A stretch of DNA of 64,000 nt from the NCBI GenBank assembly GCA_028564705.1, contig JAPXFQ010002395.1:98557-162556 (forward strand), in the 5' to 3' direction. The DNA comes from Apricaphanius iberus. Lineage: Eukaryota; Chordata; Actinopteri; Cyprinodontiformes; Aphaniidae. Shown here piece after piece: positions 33,442 to 44,657 of the stretch (positions within the stretch are counted from its first letter, which is position 1; every line of letters begins with the position of its first letter). A program made the translations under genes and the position numbers. Under the pieces are notes generated by a model. That model worked only from the letters and a program-made list of their open reading frames with translations. It was not told the origin of the DNA and did not search any database.

Positions 33442-35875
33442 ATTTCATCATCATCATTATCATTCTTCATTTGTATAGCGCCTTTAGTGGCCAAATAGCA
33501 CCTAAAGCGCTGAACACAGCAAAAACATACAGATATATATAAACAAACACAAAAGAACCAAGCAAAACTACTAAAAATCCAAGATAAAACCAGAAGAATA
33601 TAAAAAACTAAAATTATTATTGGGTAACCCAAAAAGCAAGAGTATAAAAGTGTGTCTTTAGCTAATTCTTGAAAAGCGACAGCGTTGACGCACGCCTGAC
33701 AACGAGGCGGGTTAGCAGGATGGCATGGTCGACTGTATCGAGTCCAGTAGTAAAAGCAAAACAGCGTCCCCTCAATCGTTAGCTATGAAGACATCATTTA
33801 AAATTTTTAACAGCGCAGACTCAGTACTATGACCAGCCCTGAATCCAGATTGGAAAGGCCCAAAACAGCCTTGTTCATTTAAAAAATCCATCAGTTGGTT
33901 GTACACCACCTTCTCAAGGGCTTTACCAAGAAAGGGTAATTGAGAAATGGGCCTAAAATTTACCGGGTACGACGGATCCAGCCCAGGTTTTTTAAGAAGT
34001 GGGGTAACTGTGGCATGCTTGAGAGGGAGTGGGACACAGCCAGACTCTAAACTACTATTAATTACAGTTAAAACACAGGGACCAATTGAAGGGAAAACAT
34101 CCTTGAAAAAGTGTGCAGGTAGCACATCATCTGGGGAGCTAGATGACCACATGCTGGAAATAACCTTTTCCAGGGCAGATACTGGATAAAAGGTGGTAAA
34201 AAAAACAGATGGTGGCGTACAGGTAGGAGAGTCATAGGCTGGAGCCGTAATCAATGATCTAGCTCTTGCCACTTCGCCAACAAAGAAATTGAGAAAGTCA
34301 TTACAATTATCAGTAGAGGCCACAGGTGCCCGAGGGTCCAAGACGTACAGCACAGAGTTCAAAGTTCTGAACAGGGTATGAGGATTCTGAAGATTGAAGT
34401 CTATAATGTTGGCTAGGTAGTTAGACCTAGCCAGCATTGAGCCATGCTGATAGCGCGCCCAACAGTCCTTTAAGATTTGGTAAGAGACCTGTACCCTGTC
34501 TTTTTTCCACTTGCGTTCCGCTCTCCTGCATTCTTGTCTAAGAGCCCTTATAGTGGAATTCTTCAATGGCTCGGCACGCCGTCTAGGCGGTCTAAGATGA
34601 GCCGGAGCAACAAGTTCCAGGAGAGACTCACAGAGGGAGTTAAATTGCAGAAGAAACTCATCCAAATTTGAACAGGCATTAAGACATACAAAAGATTTAA
34701 AAAGTAATGAAAATTCAGCGGCTGAAGATTGGTTGATAAACTGCTGCCTTCTAGCTGGTTCAAACCGCACCCTAGGAGTAGACAATTTATTAAACTCAAA
34801 TAAAACAGGCTTATGATCAGAAAGAATATCATCGCCAATTTTTAAGGTTACAATAGGTAGGCCAAAGGTGAGCACTAGGTCCAAGATGTGTCCTCCAGCA
34901 TGAGTAGGGTTCTTGACATGCTGGCAAATGTTAAGAGTCAATAAAATTTAAGAAAATCTTCAGCCAAGGGCTTAGATGGGCAGCAGATATGTACATTAAA
35001 ATCACCAATCAGAAGTACATGTTCATATTTCGCCATTAAACCCCCCCACCAATCCATAATAAAGGACGAGTTATATTTCGAGGGACGTTAGATTAGTACA
35101 ACAAGCAAAACAGGGGAGGAGCCGAGTTCTCACACCCAAAAAAAAAACATTAAGAAAGGAGCAGTCAGCAGGGAGGATCTCGTTGAGAACGCCAGGCATT
35201 CCATCTGGGATCCAACTCTCTACGATGCAGAGGAGATCCAGGTTCTGAGAGATGAAGAATTCCTTCAGAGCAAATGTTTCATTAGTCACTGACCTGGCGT
35301 TTAGCAGGCCGAACCTGATCAACCCAGTTGGAGGCGGCACCGGCCTGATAAGGTCTGAAGAAAGATCAGCATGTGAAAGGCAAAACACCTGTCGTAGGTT
35401 CCTGCTGTTAACTCCTTGGGGTCGAAGCAGGGACCGTGCGTAATAGCGCGGCAGGCAGCACAACCCGCAGAGGGCAGGTCCCCCAGCCAGGTGCCGACTC
35501 CAGCCCATCCAGCGATTGCTGCGGAACCACCAGGCAGCGACCCGGCCACCGCATCATCCGCGTACCTCTGGGGAAACGGAAACGCCCCTCCAACCGCAGC
35601 TGTGCCCGCAACTTCACCAGGCATCTCCGGCATCGTCGCCCGCGAGGCCTGATTATCCGCTGAGACAGAGGCTAAGGCAATCCAGAAGAAAAGGGGATGT
35701 GATGCGGGGAAATGGTAATCATAACTAATGTCGGGGGCGAATAATGTATGACCCGTGGTCAGCTCCAAAAGAGTTCCTCTATCATATATCAGGCGAGCGC
35801 AAACGCAAGCACTCCTTGAGCAGCAATCAAAAACCAGGAAAAGAGTAGAGAACAGCCAGAGTGACTGACAGCAAG
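33442..35875 (-). mobile_element. L2-type LINE inserted into the minus-strand L1
   Basis: 2.43 kb flanked by CCATG at 33437-33441 and 35876-35880. Minus-strand reading from the 5' end: an N-terminal region and endonuclease start (35508-35071: GLIRFGLLNARSVTNETFAL), then 34941-33772 with ILSDHKPVLFEF, VNFRPISQLPFLGKALEKVV and FGPFQSGFRAGHSTESALLK (early reverse transcriptase). The RT palm and thumb are deleted after LLLLLD, and a 3' UTR ending in CATCATCATCATTATCATTC (plus strand) follows. It cannot be autonomous. Confidence 0.8.
33772..34941 (-). pseudogene. L2 ORF2 fragment (endonuclease end to early RT)
   Basis: 389-codon frame, the longest in the window. It covers the C-terminal endonuclease motif SDHKPVLFEF and the RT fingers region, ending just before the catalytic palm. 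It is broken upstream by stops and frameshifts from the endonuclease start near 35400, so it is not a functional polymerase. Confidence 0.85.
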
Positions 35876-36007
35876 CCATGTACAGCGGCGCACTCTTGTC
35901 TGATGGCAGATTGATTTCAGCTGTTAATATTTAGAGAAAGGGGGAGAAATTACATCCCTGTTTTACTCCTCTATTAATTGTAAAGCGCAGAGAGGTACCA
36001 TGTGTAA
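35876..36007 (-). pseudogene. L1 (minus strand) RT motif fragment between two insertions
   Basis: Reads SLRFTINRGVKQGC and, after a stop, SDKSAPLYM, the RGxxQGC box of L1 reverse transcriptase. It joins logically to MDILIKQSD on the far side of the L2 insertion and shows the two pieces belong to one L1. Confidence 0.7.
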
Positions 36008-36759
36008 CGGTGTGTCAACACTGAACGCGATAGGAGCGAATATAAAGCACGCACACGCCTAGCTCTTCGCGTGCACATTCACACCTGGAAGCGTGTACAA
36101 CACGAACTGGTCGCGCTTAAAATATGGTATTTTCAAGCGCAAACTGGCCTTCAGTGGAGCTTGGGCCAGAGTGCATCTGCGGTGGATTATGGACCGAGCT
36201 GACGGGTGAGGAGTCTGTTTCAAGGCTCACTTCTAGGCCAAGAGGTGATTTTACAGCAACAACGGCTCTTTTAAGAGCTACTCACAAACCTCTTAAGAGC
36301 ATTCCTGTCTAAATAGTTTATTTTTTTATTTCTGTCTCTGTATAGCAAACTGCTTGTGTCATGTAGCTCGGGGTGATTAGCCACGGTGTTTATCAGTATT
36401 TCCTCCATGTCCTGCTGAGGCTGTGACTCCATGACAGTCACAGAATCACTGAAACTCTGTCCCCGGAATTGGTTGTCGCAGCGCGATTTGACTCTGGAGT
36501 TCAGATTTTTCCAACTCGAGCGATAGACGCCATTAGCGCGAATGCACAAAATATACCACATAAAATGCAACGCGAATTTTCCATCGCATCTGTAGCGCAA
36601 ATTGTTTGCGCAAATCAGGCAGAAAAGCTTTTTCGCGACGCAAATCTGCTTCTGAAGTGTCGCGGGACCCCAAGTCGCGCTTCATCATGTTCCTCCATTG
36701 ATTTTACATGTAAACCTGAAGCTCTAGTCGCTCCTATCGCGTTTGGTCTGGACACACAG
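36008..36759. mobile_element. PIF/Harbinger-type element with a MADF-like frame
   Basis: Terminal inverted repeats CGGTGTGTCAACACTGAACG and (reverse complement) CTGTGTGTCCAGACCAAACG, both continuing CGATAGGAGCGA. They are flanked by TAA and TTA, consistent with the TWA target of Harbinger elements. It is 752 bp and CpG-rich. The minus-strand frame 36600-36271 includes MEEILINTVANHPELHDTSS followed by LLYRDRNKK, resembling the start of a MADF/SANT-like DNA-binding domain, the second protein of Harbinger transposons. No nuclease is present. Confidence 0.6.
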
Positions 36760-36762
36760 TTA

Positions 36763-37738
36763 GTTCTACTGAGCTTGTTGTGCTGTTGTATAAACATTTA
36801 ATTATTTTACAGAATTTTGGCCCGAAACCAAACATGTAAAAAATGTAATGTTCTTGCTAAAAGATATAGAATGAAGTCGTATTTTGTATTGTAAGAGTTC
36901 CACTTTGTTGTGTAAGTTAATAATGTATTATCTTGTAAGGTTTTTCTAATCAGTTATTTTATTTCGCAGCAGTATAGGTCATGTTTTACAAGGTTGGCAT
37001 TAAATTTCCAGTAACCTCTGTGTCTAGTGTATTCGGGAAGTGATAGAACTGACAAATCAATGCTACAGTGATCAGTAAGAGGCGTTGGAGAAATATTACA
37101 GTATATTTTTCTGAGAATTTCATCTGTACCTAACCAGAAATCTATTCTTGATTTGCTCGATGCGTCTGATTTGTGCCAGGAAAACTGTGTCTCATTTAGG
37201 TGTTTTTCTCTCCACAGGTCTAAAAGTCCAAGGTTATTGCTGAAGTACGATAAAATACGATTTGGGCGGGGGTTTGTTGCTCTGTTGGGGTATCTGTCTA
37301 GGCCCTCATCCATAACCATGTTCCAGTCACCACCGATTAAAATGTGATCAGTAGAGTATCTTTGTTTTAAGTTCTTTGATATTTTCTTCTATGGCAGTGA
37401 CTAGGTCTGTATTTTTTGACACATTACAGTATCCATAAATGTTTCCTAAAATCATTAATGAGTCATCAACATGTAGCACAACAAGAATCCAATGGTCATC
37501 ATTACTAGATTGCCACACCTGCTGATTTGGATGTACCATGTGAGTAAATGGTCCTGTCCCCCCATTGGTTGGACCAGAATTTTCCATCAGATTCATTTGA
37601 ATGGGTTTCTTGGAGAGGAATACAGTGATAATTTTTGTTTCTGCCATATAGAAAAATTGCTTTTCTTTTGATTTTGTCCTTTAGGCCCCTTACATTCAGC
37701 GACAGAAACTTAAGATTGGTTTTAAAAAACATAAGAAA
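36763..37738 (-). pseudogene. L1 (minus strand) ORF2 endonuclease region
   Basis: Minus-strand frames LKFLSLNVRGLKDKIKRKAI, CIPLQETHSNESDGKFWSNQ, then ILGNIYGYCN and SRIDFWLGTDEIL ... LTDHCSIDL are successive blocks of an APE-type L1 endonuclease (LNVRG, QETH, SRIDFWL, TDH). They are in different frames, so the domain is inactive. The start abuts the 5' end of a plus-strand L1. Confidence 0.8.
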
Positions 37739-37857
37739 GGGACTTCCGGGTGAGGCTACGAGGTGGAATGCAGCAGTAAGTAACAGCTCCACGCCAGTCG
37801 GCCGTATAACTAAATAATACTCGAAATATCGACACTCAGAGGCTGGGTTTTATCACA

Positions 37858-38939
37858 ATGAAAGGAGCAAAGACAAACAAGGGACAAAAACTTGTAGAAA
37901 AACTCGGGAACGCAACAAAGTCAACCATGAAGCCCGAATCAGTGGCCTCCATGGAGGAAGAAAATGCCGACGAGATGCGACTGGAGACGACTCAAACAGG
38001 TGAACTACTCAAAGAGATCACGTCTGTCACTAAAGACCTACAGGAATTTAAACGAGAGATGCTGGGCACTTTCAAAGACTTCCAATCCAATCTCAGAAAG
38101 GACGTAAGAGAAGAATTAATATCTTTCAAACAAGAGATCAGCCAGAAGCTAGCTGAAACTACCACCGCAATACAAGCTCAAGGACAGGCTATTAACGTAG
38201 CTGAAACGCGTATTGCAGAGCTGGAAGCTAATGGCAGGGTAACTAAAGAGGGCCTCCTGCTCCTCCTAAAAAAACAAGATAAGTTACAAGAAAAGTTGAC
38301 GGACTTGGAGAATAGATCCAGGAGAAACTATATACGGAACTTCGGAATACCTGAAAATACAGAAGGCCCGTCAGTGGCGGACTTTGTCAACAACCTGCTA
38401 ACCACCAAACTCGCCCTGCCAGAGAGAACAAACCTAGAGATCCAAAGACCGCACAGAGCATTAGTGACAACAACCGATCTGAACTCGCCACCCAGATCTG
38501 TTATTGTGAATTTCCAACAATATGAAACTAAAGAGATGGTGTTAAAGTCTGCTTGGAAAAATAAGGCGTTTGTGGGAGACAAACAGATCTTTTTTGATCA
38601 AGATTATGTAAGTGAGGTCATGCTTAAACGCCGATCCTACAAAGGAATAAAGAAAGCCTTAAAAGAGAAGGGAATATGTTTTCAGACCCCTCTCACAAGA
38701 ATTCGCCTTCACTGGAGCAACGGTACCCGGTTCCACGAGAATGCACAGGAGCTGCACTCGATCTGAGGGCTCATGGGATCCAGGTGGAAATTAAGAGAGA
38801 TGCGCCGGAAACAGGTATAGAGGAATGTATCCAGACGGCGTGTCCATGGCAACGGGTGCCATCCAAGGACGACGGAAAACAAACAGCAACGCATGTGAGA
38901 GAGAAGTTAAAGGTATTCAGGAGAGAAACACAGCACTGA
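37858..38939 (+). pseudogene. L1 ORF1p (coiled-coil RNA-binding protein), frameshifted at the C-terminus
   Basis: A 302-codon frame (37858-38766) encodes a charged N-terminus, a long coiled coil (about residues 45-160, with LTDLENRSRRNYIRNFGIPE at its end) and an RRM-like and C-terminal domain (PRSVIVNFQQYETKEMVLKS, GTRFHENAQEL). This is the Transposase_22/L1 ORF1p architecture, which binds L1 RNA and acts as a nucleic-acid chaperone. The stop at 38764 is premature: in another frame the homologous tail continues as AALDLRAHGIQVEIKRDAPE through VREKLKVFRRETQH to 38939. A frameshift near 38748 therefore truncated it by about 60 residues. Confidence 0.85.
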
Positions 38940-39502
38940 AGAGAGATTGGTGACCATCCTGGACAGTAAGTCAAAATGGAGGGCTGCTTTAAGGCAGATA
39001 CTTATCTACAAAGAAGAGACAATGTTGATACTAAATCCTAATTATATTTGGTTAATTTTCTTGTATTCTCTTTTATTATCTTTGGGAGTATAATTATTAT
39101 TTTAAGTATTGTTGTTTCTAACGTAGCCCTTTTATAATAGTGTAAAACTTTCTGGCCATGGGCACTACTAAATGTTCATTAAGAAATGCAAAGATTTGAG
39201 AACTATCAACAGCCACCTGGTTGGATGCCACTCTCGATTAATGTTGGACTTACCTAATAGGACTGAAGGAAATTACTCCAACTCTAGAGGGAGGTGGCCA
39301 GCCCTTGGAGGAGGAATATCCCCCCACCCACCAACAGGGACTTTAAGGGAATAATGTTTTCCCTATCTTCGGAAGATACTGTTCTTGTGTGTGTTAAAAA
39401 ATGGTTATGTTCAGGGAAAAGGGAAGACCTAAATATAGTTACGTTTAATGCAGGTAATGTGAGATACAGGGAGAATTCAGGTTGTCTTACTACAATAGGA
39501 AT

Positions 39503-40043
39503 ATGGTAGAAATAGTGACGCTGAATGTTAATGGAATCCAGAACTCGAGGAACGAACAGGAATAAAATCCTAACTAAACTACACAGAGAGAAGATAGACA
39601 TAGCTTTCCTGCAAGAGACCCACCTCACAGAAATAGAGCATAGCAAACTTAAAAGGAAGGGGTTTAAACATGTATTCTCATCTTCAAATGACATAAGGCA
39701 CAATAGGGGGGTAGCTATCTTGATCTCTATTATTTATGAACATCTCACAAAAATAACAAACAAGGATGGCACATTTATTTTGATCAAGGGGAAGATTGAG
39801 GGTGTTGTGATGACCTTGTATAATGTAAATGTCCCTCCGGGGTTAGGAGGGAAATTTTATCAACAGATATTTGACAAAATAGTAATGGAGTCACAAGGTA
39901 TAATGATCTGTGGAGGAGACTTCAACCAAACCTTAAACCCTAAGATGGATTCTTCCGGCCCAAGAATATCCCAACCCAAAAATACAACTAGAAAAACACG
40001 CAACTTAATGACAGAACTAGGCATAATTGATGTTTGGAGATAA
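39503..40043 (+). pseudogene. L1 ORF2 endonuclease fragment (plus strand)
   Basis: Starts MVEIVTLNVNGIQNSRNEQ and then shifts frame to KLHREKIDIAFLQETHLTEI, RGVAILISIIYEHL and GIMICGGDFNQTLNPKMDSS, ending in a stop after ELGIIDVWR. The LNVNG, QETHL and GGDFN blocks are those of the APE-type endonuclease. Downstream, SRIDFF and a degraded TTAL remain out of frame. It differs clearly from the minus-strand L1 endonuclease, so two L1 families are present. Confidence 0.85.
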
Positions 40044-40890
40044 ATTAACCCAACATCTAAAGACTACACTTTCTTCTCCTCTCTGCATGTAACAAATTCA
40101 AGAATCGATTTTTTTCATGAGGTTTAGGAAGAATAAACACTGGGGGATCTATGGATGTTTCAGACCACTGCCCTGTTTATATTACAATGAAAATAGGAAC
40201 CAGATCCAAAGAAACACTTTGGAAGCTGAACTCAAGTATTCTTAACAAAGATAAAATACTAGTAAAATACTAGACCTTCAGCATAAAAAAATCACAAGAC
40301 CCAAATATAATAAATAGAGATGAGAAAGAAATGAAATGAGATTGATGAAATATACACTCAGGAAATTCAGAAAAAAATAATGTATACTAAACAAAAATAC
40401 TACGAGGGAGGTAGTAAACATGCTAGACTCTTAGCCTTCAAACTAAGAAAACAAAGGGCCCTCAATACAACCTATTCTATAATCCGGTAGTTACCGGATC
40501 CGGTAACTAAACAAACATACAGTGAAATGGACGATATTAAAAAATGATTCAGAAATTTTTATGAAAAATTATATATGCAACCAAAGGCGGATAATGATGA
40601 CAAAATGGAAGAATTTCTAGAATCAGGTAATCTATCACAAATATACCATATATTTGTGATGGAAAGACTTAGATTCAACTTGAGAGTTAAAAAACATGTA
40701 TTTGTTGAAAATTGGCATAAATGGATTGTATACATTTCTACTGTGAGACCAGACTTAAAATAAAGTTCAGGTAATTAACATTGCCATTAACAATATTGTC
40801 ACTCTCGGTACCGTTTCTCTCTCTCTCTCTCTCCTACTCTCGCTCCCGCTACAACTGAAAATCTCTACATTTCCTGAGGTTTTATATATA

Positions 40891-43588
40891 CAGTCAGGTC
40901 CATAAATATTGGGACATCGACACAATGCTAACATTTTTGGCTCTATACACCACCACAATGGATATCAAATGAAACAAACAAGATGTGCTTTAACTGCAGA
41001 CTGTCAGCTTTTATTTCAATTCAATTCAATTTTGAATTCAATTCAGTTTATTTATATAGCGCCGTTTCACAACAGATGTCATCTCAAGGCACTTTACAAG
41101 AAGAGTTATTACAATACAATGTTTAATGTAGAAATTAGAGAACCACAGAAGATTGTGTCGTGTAATTCTCAGCAATCCCTCACACTGAGCAAGCATGAAG
41201 CGACAGTGGAGAGGAAAAACTCCCTTTTAACAGGAAGAAACCTCCGACAGAACCAGGCTCAGCACAAGCGGTCATCTGCCGAGACCATCTGTGGTTTCGA
41301 GAATACAGAACAGAGACACAGAAAGACCAACAGAACTGATGCAGAAGTTGGTAGCAGGACGTGGAGAAACGTTTCTCAACTGGAATGCCATCTTAGTCAG
41401 GGTCGTCAAGCAGGGCGGGTCAGGAGCACCTACTGTAGGAAGAGACTAAGAGAAAACAGGTTAGCGCTTGAACTGACAGCACATCATGCAGTTGGGGAGA
41501 AGTAGGAGAGAAAGTAGGAACAGACTAATAATGTCCTCCAACAGCCTAGCCTAAAGCAGCATAGCTACTAACATTAACCTGTCTCCTAGCTACTAGGAGA
41601 CCTAGCTACTAACACTCTCTACCTGGCTTACATTAATCTATCTCTACCTAGCTACTCTACCTCTTCTATCTCTTCCTAGCTTTTGACACTCTACATGACT
41701 ACTAACATTAACCTGTCTTTTCCTAGCTACCTGTCTAACCTGTCTCTAACTGCCTATTAACATATCTCTAACTGTAAACTTTGTCAAAGAGGAAAGTTTT
41801 AAGCCTAGTTTTAAAGATAGACAAATTGTCTGCTTCACGAACCAACCCTGGGAGCCGGTTCCATAGGAGGGGAGCCTGATAGCTGAAAGATCTGCCACCC
41901 ATTCTACTTTTAGAAATCCTAGGAACTACCAGTAAACCTGCAGTCTGAGAGCGAAGGTCTCTGTTAGGAACATATGGAACAATCAGGTCTCTTATGTATG
42001 ATGGAGCTAGATTATTAAGAGCTTTATATGTCAGAAGGAGGATCTTGAATTCTATTCTAGATTTTACTGGGAGCCAGTGAAGAGAAGCTAAAACAGGGGA
42101 AATGTGATCTCTTTTTCTTTTATTCATTAGAACCCTTGCAGCAGCATTTTGGACTAACTGAAGACTTTTAATTGTATTCTGTGGACTACCTGATAATAAA
42201 GAGTTACAGTAATCCAGCCTTGAAGTAACAAAGGCATGGACTAGTTTTTCAGCATCACTCCTGGACAGGATGGTTCTAATTTTTGCAATATTCCTAAGGT
42301 GAAAAAAGGAAATCCTAGAGACTTCTTTAATGTGAGATCTAAATGACATATCTTGGTCAAAAATAACACTGAGGTTCTTTGCTTTATTACTGGAGGCTAA
42401 TTTAATGCCGTCCAGGTGAAGGGGTTGACTAAGTAGTTTCTTTTTCAAAGATTCTGGTCCAAATACGACAACTTCTGTTTTATTTGAGGATATTTACATC
42501 CAAATCAGGTGAACGGTGTAGGAATTACATCAGTTTGCATATGTGGCTCCCACTTGTTAAGGGACCAAAAGTAATGGGACAGAATACGAACCATAAATCA
42601 AACTTATACATTTCAATACTTGGTTGCAAATCCTTTGCAGTCAATTACAGCCTGAAGTCTGGAACACATAGACATCACCAGACGTTGGGTTTCATCCCTG
42701 GTGATGCTCTGCCAGGCCTCTACTGCAACAGTCTTCAGTTCCTGCTTGTTCCTGGGGCATTTTCCCTTCAGTTTTGTCTTCAGCAAGTGAAATGCATGCT
42801 CAATCGGATTCAGGTCAGGTGATTGACTTGGCCATTGCAAAACAGTCCACTTCTTTCCCTTCAAAAACTCTTTGGTTGCTTTTGCAGTATGCTTTGGGTC
42901 ATTGTCCATCTGCACTGTGAAGCGCCGTCCAATGAGTTCTGAGGCATTTGGCTGAATATGAGCAGATAATATTGCCCGAAACACTTCAGAATTCATTGTG
43001 CTGCTTTTGTCAGCAGTCACATCATTAATAAATACAAGAGAACCAGTTCCACTGGCAGCCATACATGCCCACGCCATGACACTTCCAGCACCATGCTTCA
43101 CTGATGAGGTGGTATGCTTAGGATCATGAGCAGTTCCTTTCCGTCTCCATACTCTTCCCATCACTCTGGTACAAGTTGATCTTGGTCTCATCTGTCCATA
43201 GGATGTTGTTTCAGAACTGTGAACGCTTCTTTAGATGTTGTTTGGCAAACTCTAATCTGGCCTTCCTGTTTTTGGGGCTCACCAATGGTTTACATCTTGT
43301 GGTGAACCCTCTGTATTCACACTGGTGGAGTCTTCTCTTGATTGTTGACTTTGACACAGATACACCTACCTCCTGGAGAGTGTTCTTGATCTGGCCAACT
43401 GTTGTGAAGAGTGTTTTCTTCACCAGGGAAAGGATTCTTCGGTCATCCACCACAGTTGTTTTCCGTGGTCTTCCGGGTCTTTTGGTGTTGCTGAGCTCAT
43501 TCCTTCTTTTTGAGAAAGTTCCATAATGAGGGAATAACACACACCTGGCCATGGAACAGCTGAGAAGCCAGTTGTCCCATTACTTTTA
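40891..43588 (-). pseudogene. Tc1/mariner transposon split by an L2
   Basis: The left end CAGTCAGGTCCATAAATATT follows TA at 40889-40890. The right end is truncated after GTTGTCCCATTACTTTT. Minus-strand transposase: an N-terminal DNA-binding part (43552-43211, KRPGRPRKTTVVDDRRILSL), a stop in SQF*NNILWTDETK, a frameshift, then the catalytic core (43191-42613: [17 protein letters not shown] and [16 protein letters not shown]). All three acidic catalytic positions are visible but the frame is broken. The terminal region is interrupted by the L2 at 41017-42477. Confidence 0.85.
41017..42477 (-). mobile_element. 5'-truncated L2 LINE inserted in the Tc1
   Basis: Flanked by the 8-bp duplication TTTTATTT (41009-41016 and 42478-42485). 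The 226-codon frame 42448-41768 encodes the end of an L2 ORF2: FDQDMSFRSHIKEVSRISFF, SRLDYCNSLLSGSPQNTIKS, LHWLPVKSRIEFKILLLTYK and a C-terminus rich in NRLP. The 3' UTR (41767-41035) ends in a (TTGAA)-like tail, ATTGAATTGAATTG in reverse. This copy defines the L2 3' sequence seen elsewhere in the window. Confidence 0.9.
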
Positions 43589-43589
43589 A

Positions 43590-43942
43590 TAATATGCTCA
43601 TATGTTCATTGTCTGTTTGTGTCTGTTTATAAAATGAAAAATCAATAAAAAAGAAAATGACAAAAAAAAAGGAAATAAAGGTAGATAAACTTTAAACACA
43701 GGAACATTAATTACTGGTTTTGTTAAACTGGAATAAACTTAAGGCAAGCCCCTTAAATTGAATTTTGAAATTTCCCTTTAACATACAGTAGTAACATGGA
43801 GATAACCCGGCAACAACAGTTTTTGTTTTAATTCACTGTCTATGTTACATCATCAACATCTCTTATTCGAATAAAACGTCAAGAGTGTACTTTACCTGTT
43901 GCAACTTGAAGTTATAAATGGGTATTTTAAGGTAAACACTTT
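43590..43942. other. no gene recognised
   Basis: AT-rich sequence between the Tc1 end and the L1 ORF1 fragment. It may be decayed inter-ORF sequence of the minus-strand L1. Confidence 0.3.
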
Positions 43943-44657
43943 TCATGAGAACTCTAACACGGAGGAATAATGCATAGTTATGGATATCAATGTCTCAGAA
44001 GGGGGATGAACTTTTACCACACGGCCATGAATCACTGCGATGTGGCCTCTATAAAAGGCCACCTTACCCTGGGATCTGGCGTGTTTAATTTTGGGCCACA
44101 GTTCCTCTCTTGCCTGTCGGTCTTCTTTGATTAAGTCTTGAACAAAAAGAAGCCCTCGATCTTTGCAGACCACCGACTTCTTCGTCACCTTCCAGACCGT
44201 GTCCCGATGGCGTCTCCTGGTGAACTGCAAGATGACATGGCGCTTTTCCTTCTTCCTTACTTCCCACGCGGTGGATTGTGTCAACAACATCTTCGATATG
44301 ATTTCCCAATTGCGATAGGATCTTTGAAAGAAGTGTTTCAACTTCCTCTCTAAGATTTATCCTTTCCTATATCCATTCTCTTGAGGCCCGACAGCCGTAG
44401 GTTCCATCTGCGCTTATATCTTTCTGCTTCCAGAAGCCTCCCTTTCAGGTCACAGTTTTCGTTTTTCACAGCGATAAATTCCTGCTCCAAGTTATCCATT
44501 TTAGATTTGCATTCAGCAACGCCAAGTGAATTTTTTTGCGTGATGCAGGCAAACATTTCTGAGCTTTCTCTCAGCTGCTTTCCGAAATCATCCACTTTGG
44601 CGTCAAGATTTTTAATTGCATTTAAAACAGCAGCCAAAGATCCCTCAGTTTCAGTAG
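43943..44657 (-). pseudogene. L1 ORF1p fragment (minus strand), frameshifted
   Basis: Coiled-coil part 44637-44350 (AAVLNAIKNLDAKVDDFGKQ ... ERYKRRWNLRLSGLKRMD), then in another frame RRHRDTVWKVTKKSVVCKDR and LLFVQDLIKEDRQAREELWP, the RRM and C-terminal domain of L1 ORF1p. It has the same orientation as the minus-strand ORF2 pieces and is likely their ORF1. Upstream sequence is cut by the ISL2EU-like copy. Confidence 0.8.

Larger units (their letters stand above)
37739..40762 (+). mobile_element. Tx1/L1-type LINE (plus strand), internally deleted
   Basis: Begins GGGACTTCCGGGTGAGGCTA, a 5' UTR start typical of fish L1s. It contains ORF1 (37858 on), the endonuclease part of ORF2 (39503-40040) and, after a deletion removing most of the RT, a C-terminal piece (MERLRFNLRVKKHVFVENWH at about 40660-40730). 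No poly(A) tail is evident. It sits head-to-head with, and probably inserted into, the minus-strand L1. Confidence 0.75.

Noticed and set aside
35416..35728. Pro/Arg-rich plus-strand ORFs
   Set aside because: Antisense of the L2 5' coding region.
40480..40512. Short palindrome around CCGGATCCGGTAAC as a regulatory site
   Set aside because: It lies inside a decayed L1 and no binding site or function is suggested beyond the symmetry.
40909..41505. 198-codon ORF
   Set aside because: It runs from the Tc1 end into the reverse complement of an L2 3' UTR, so it is a chance frame.
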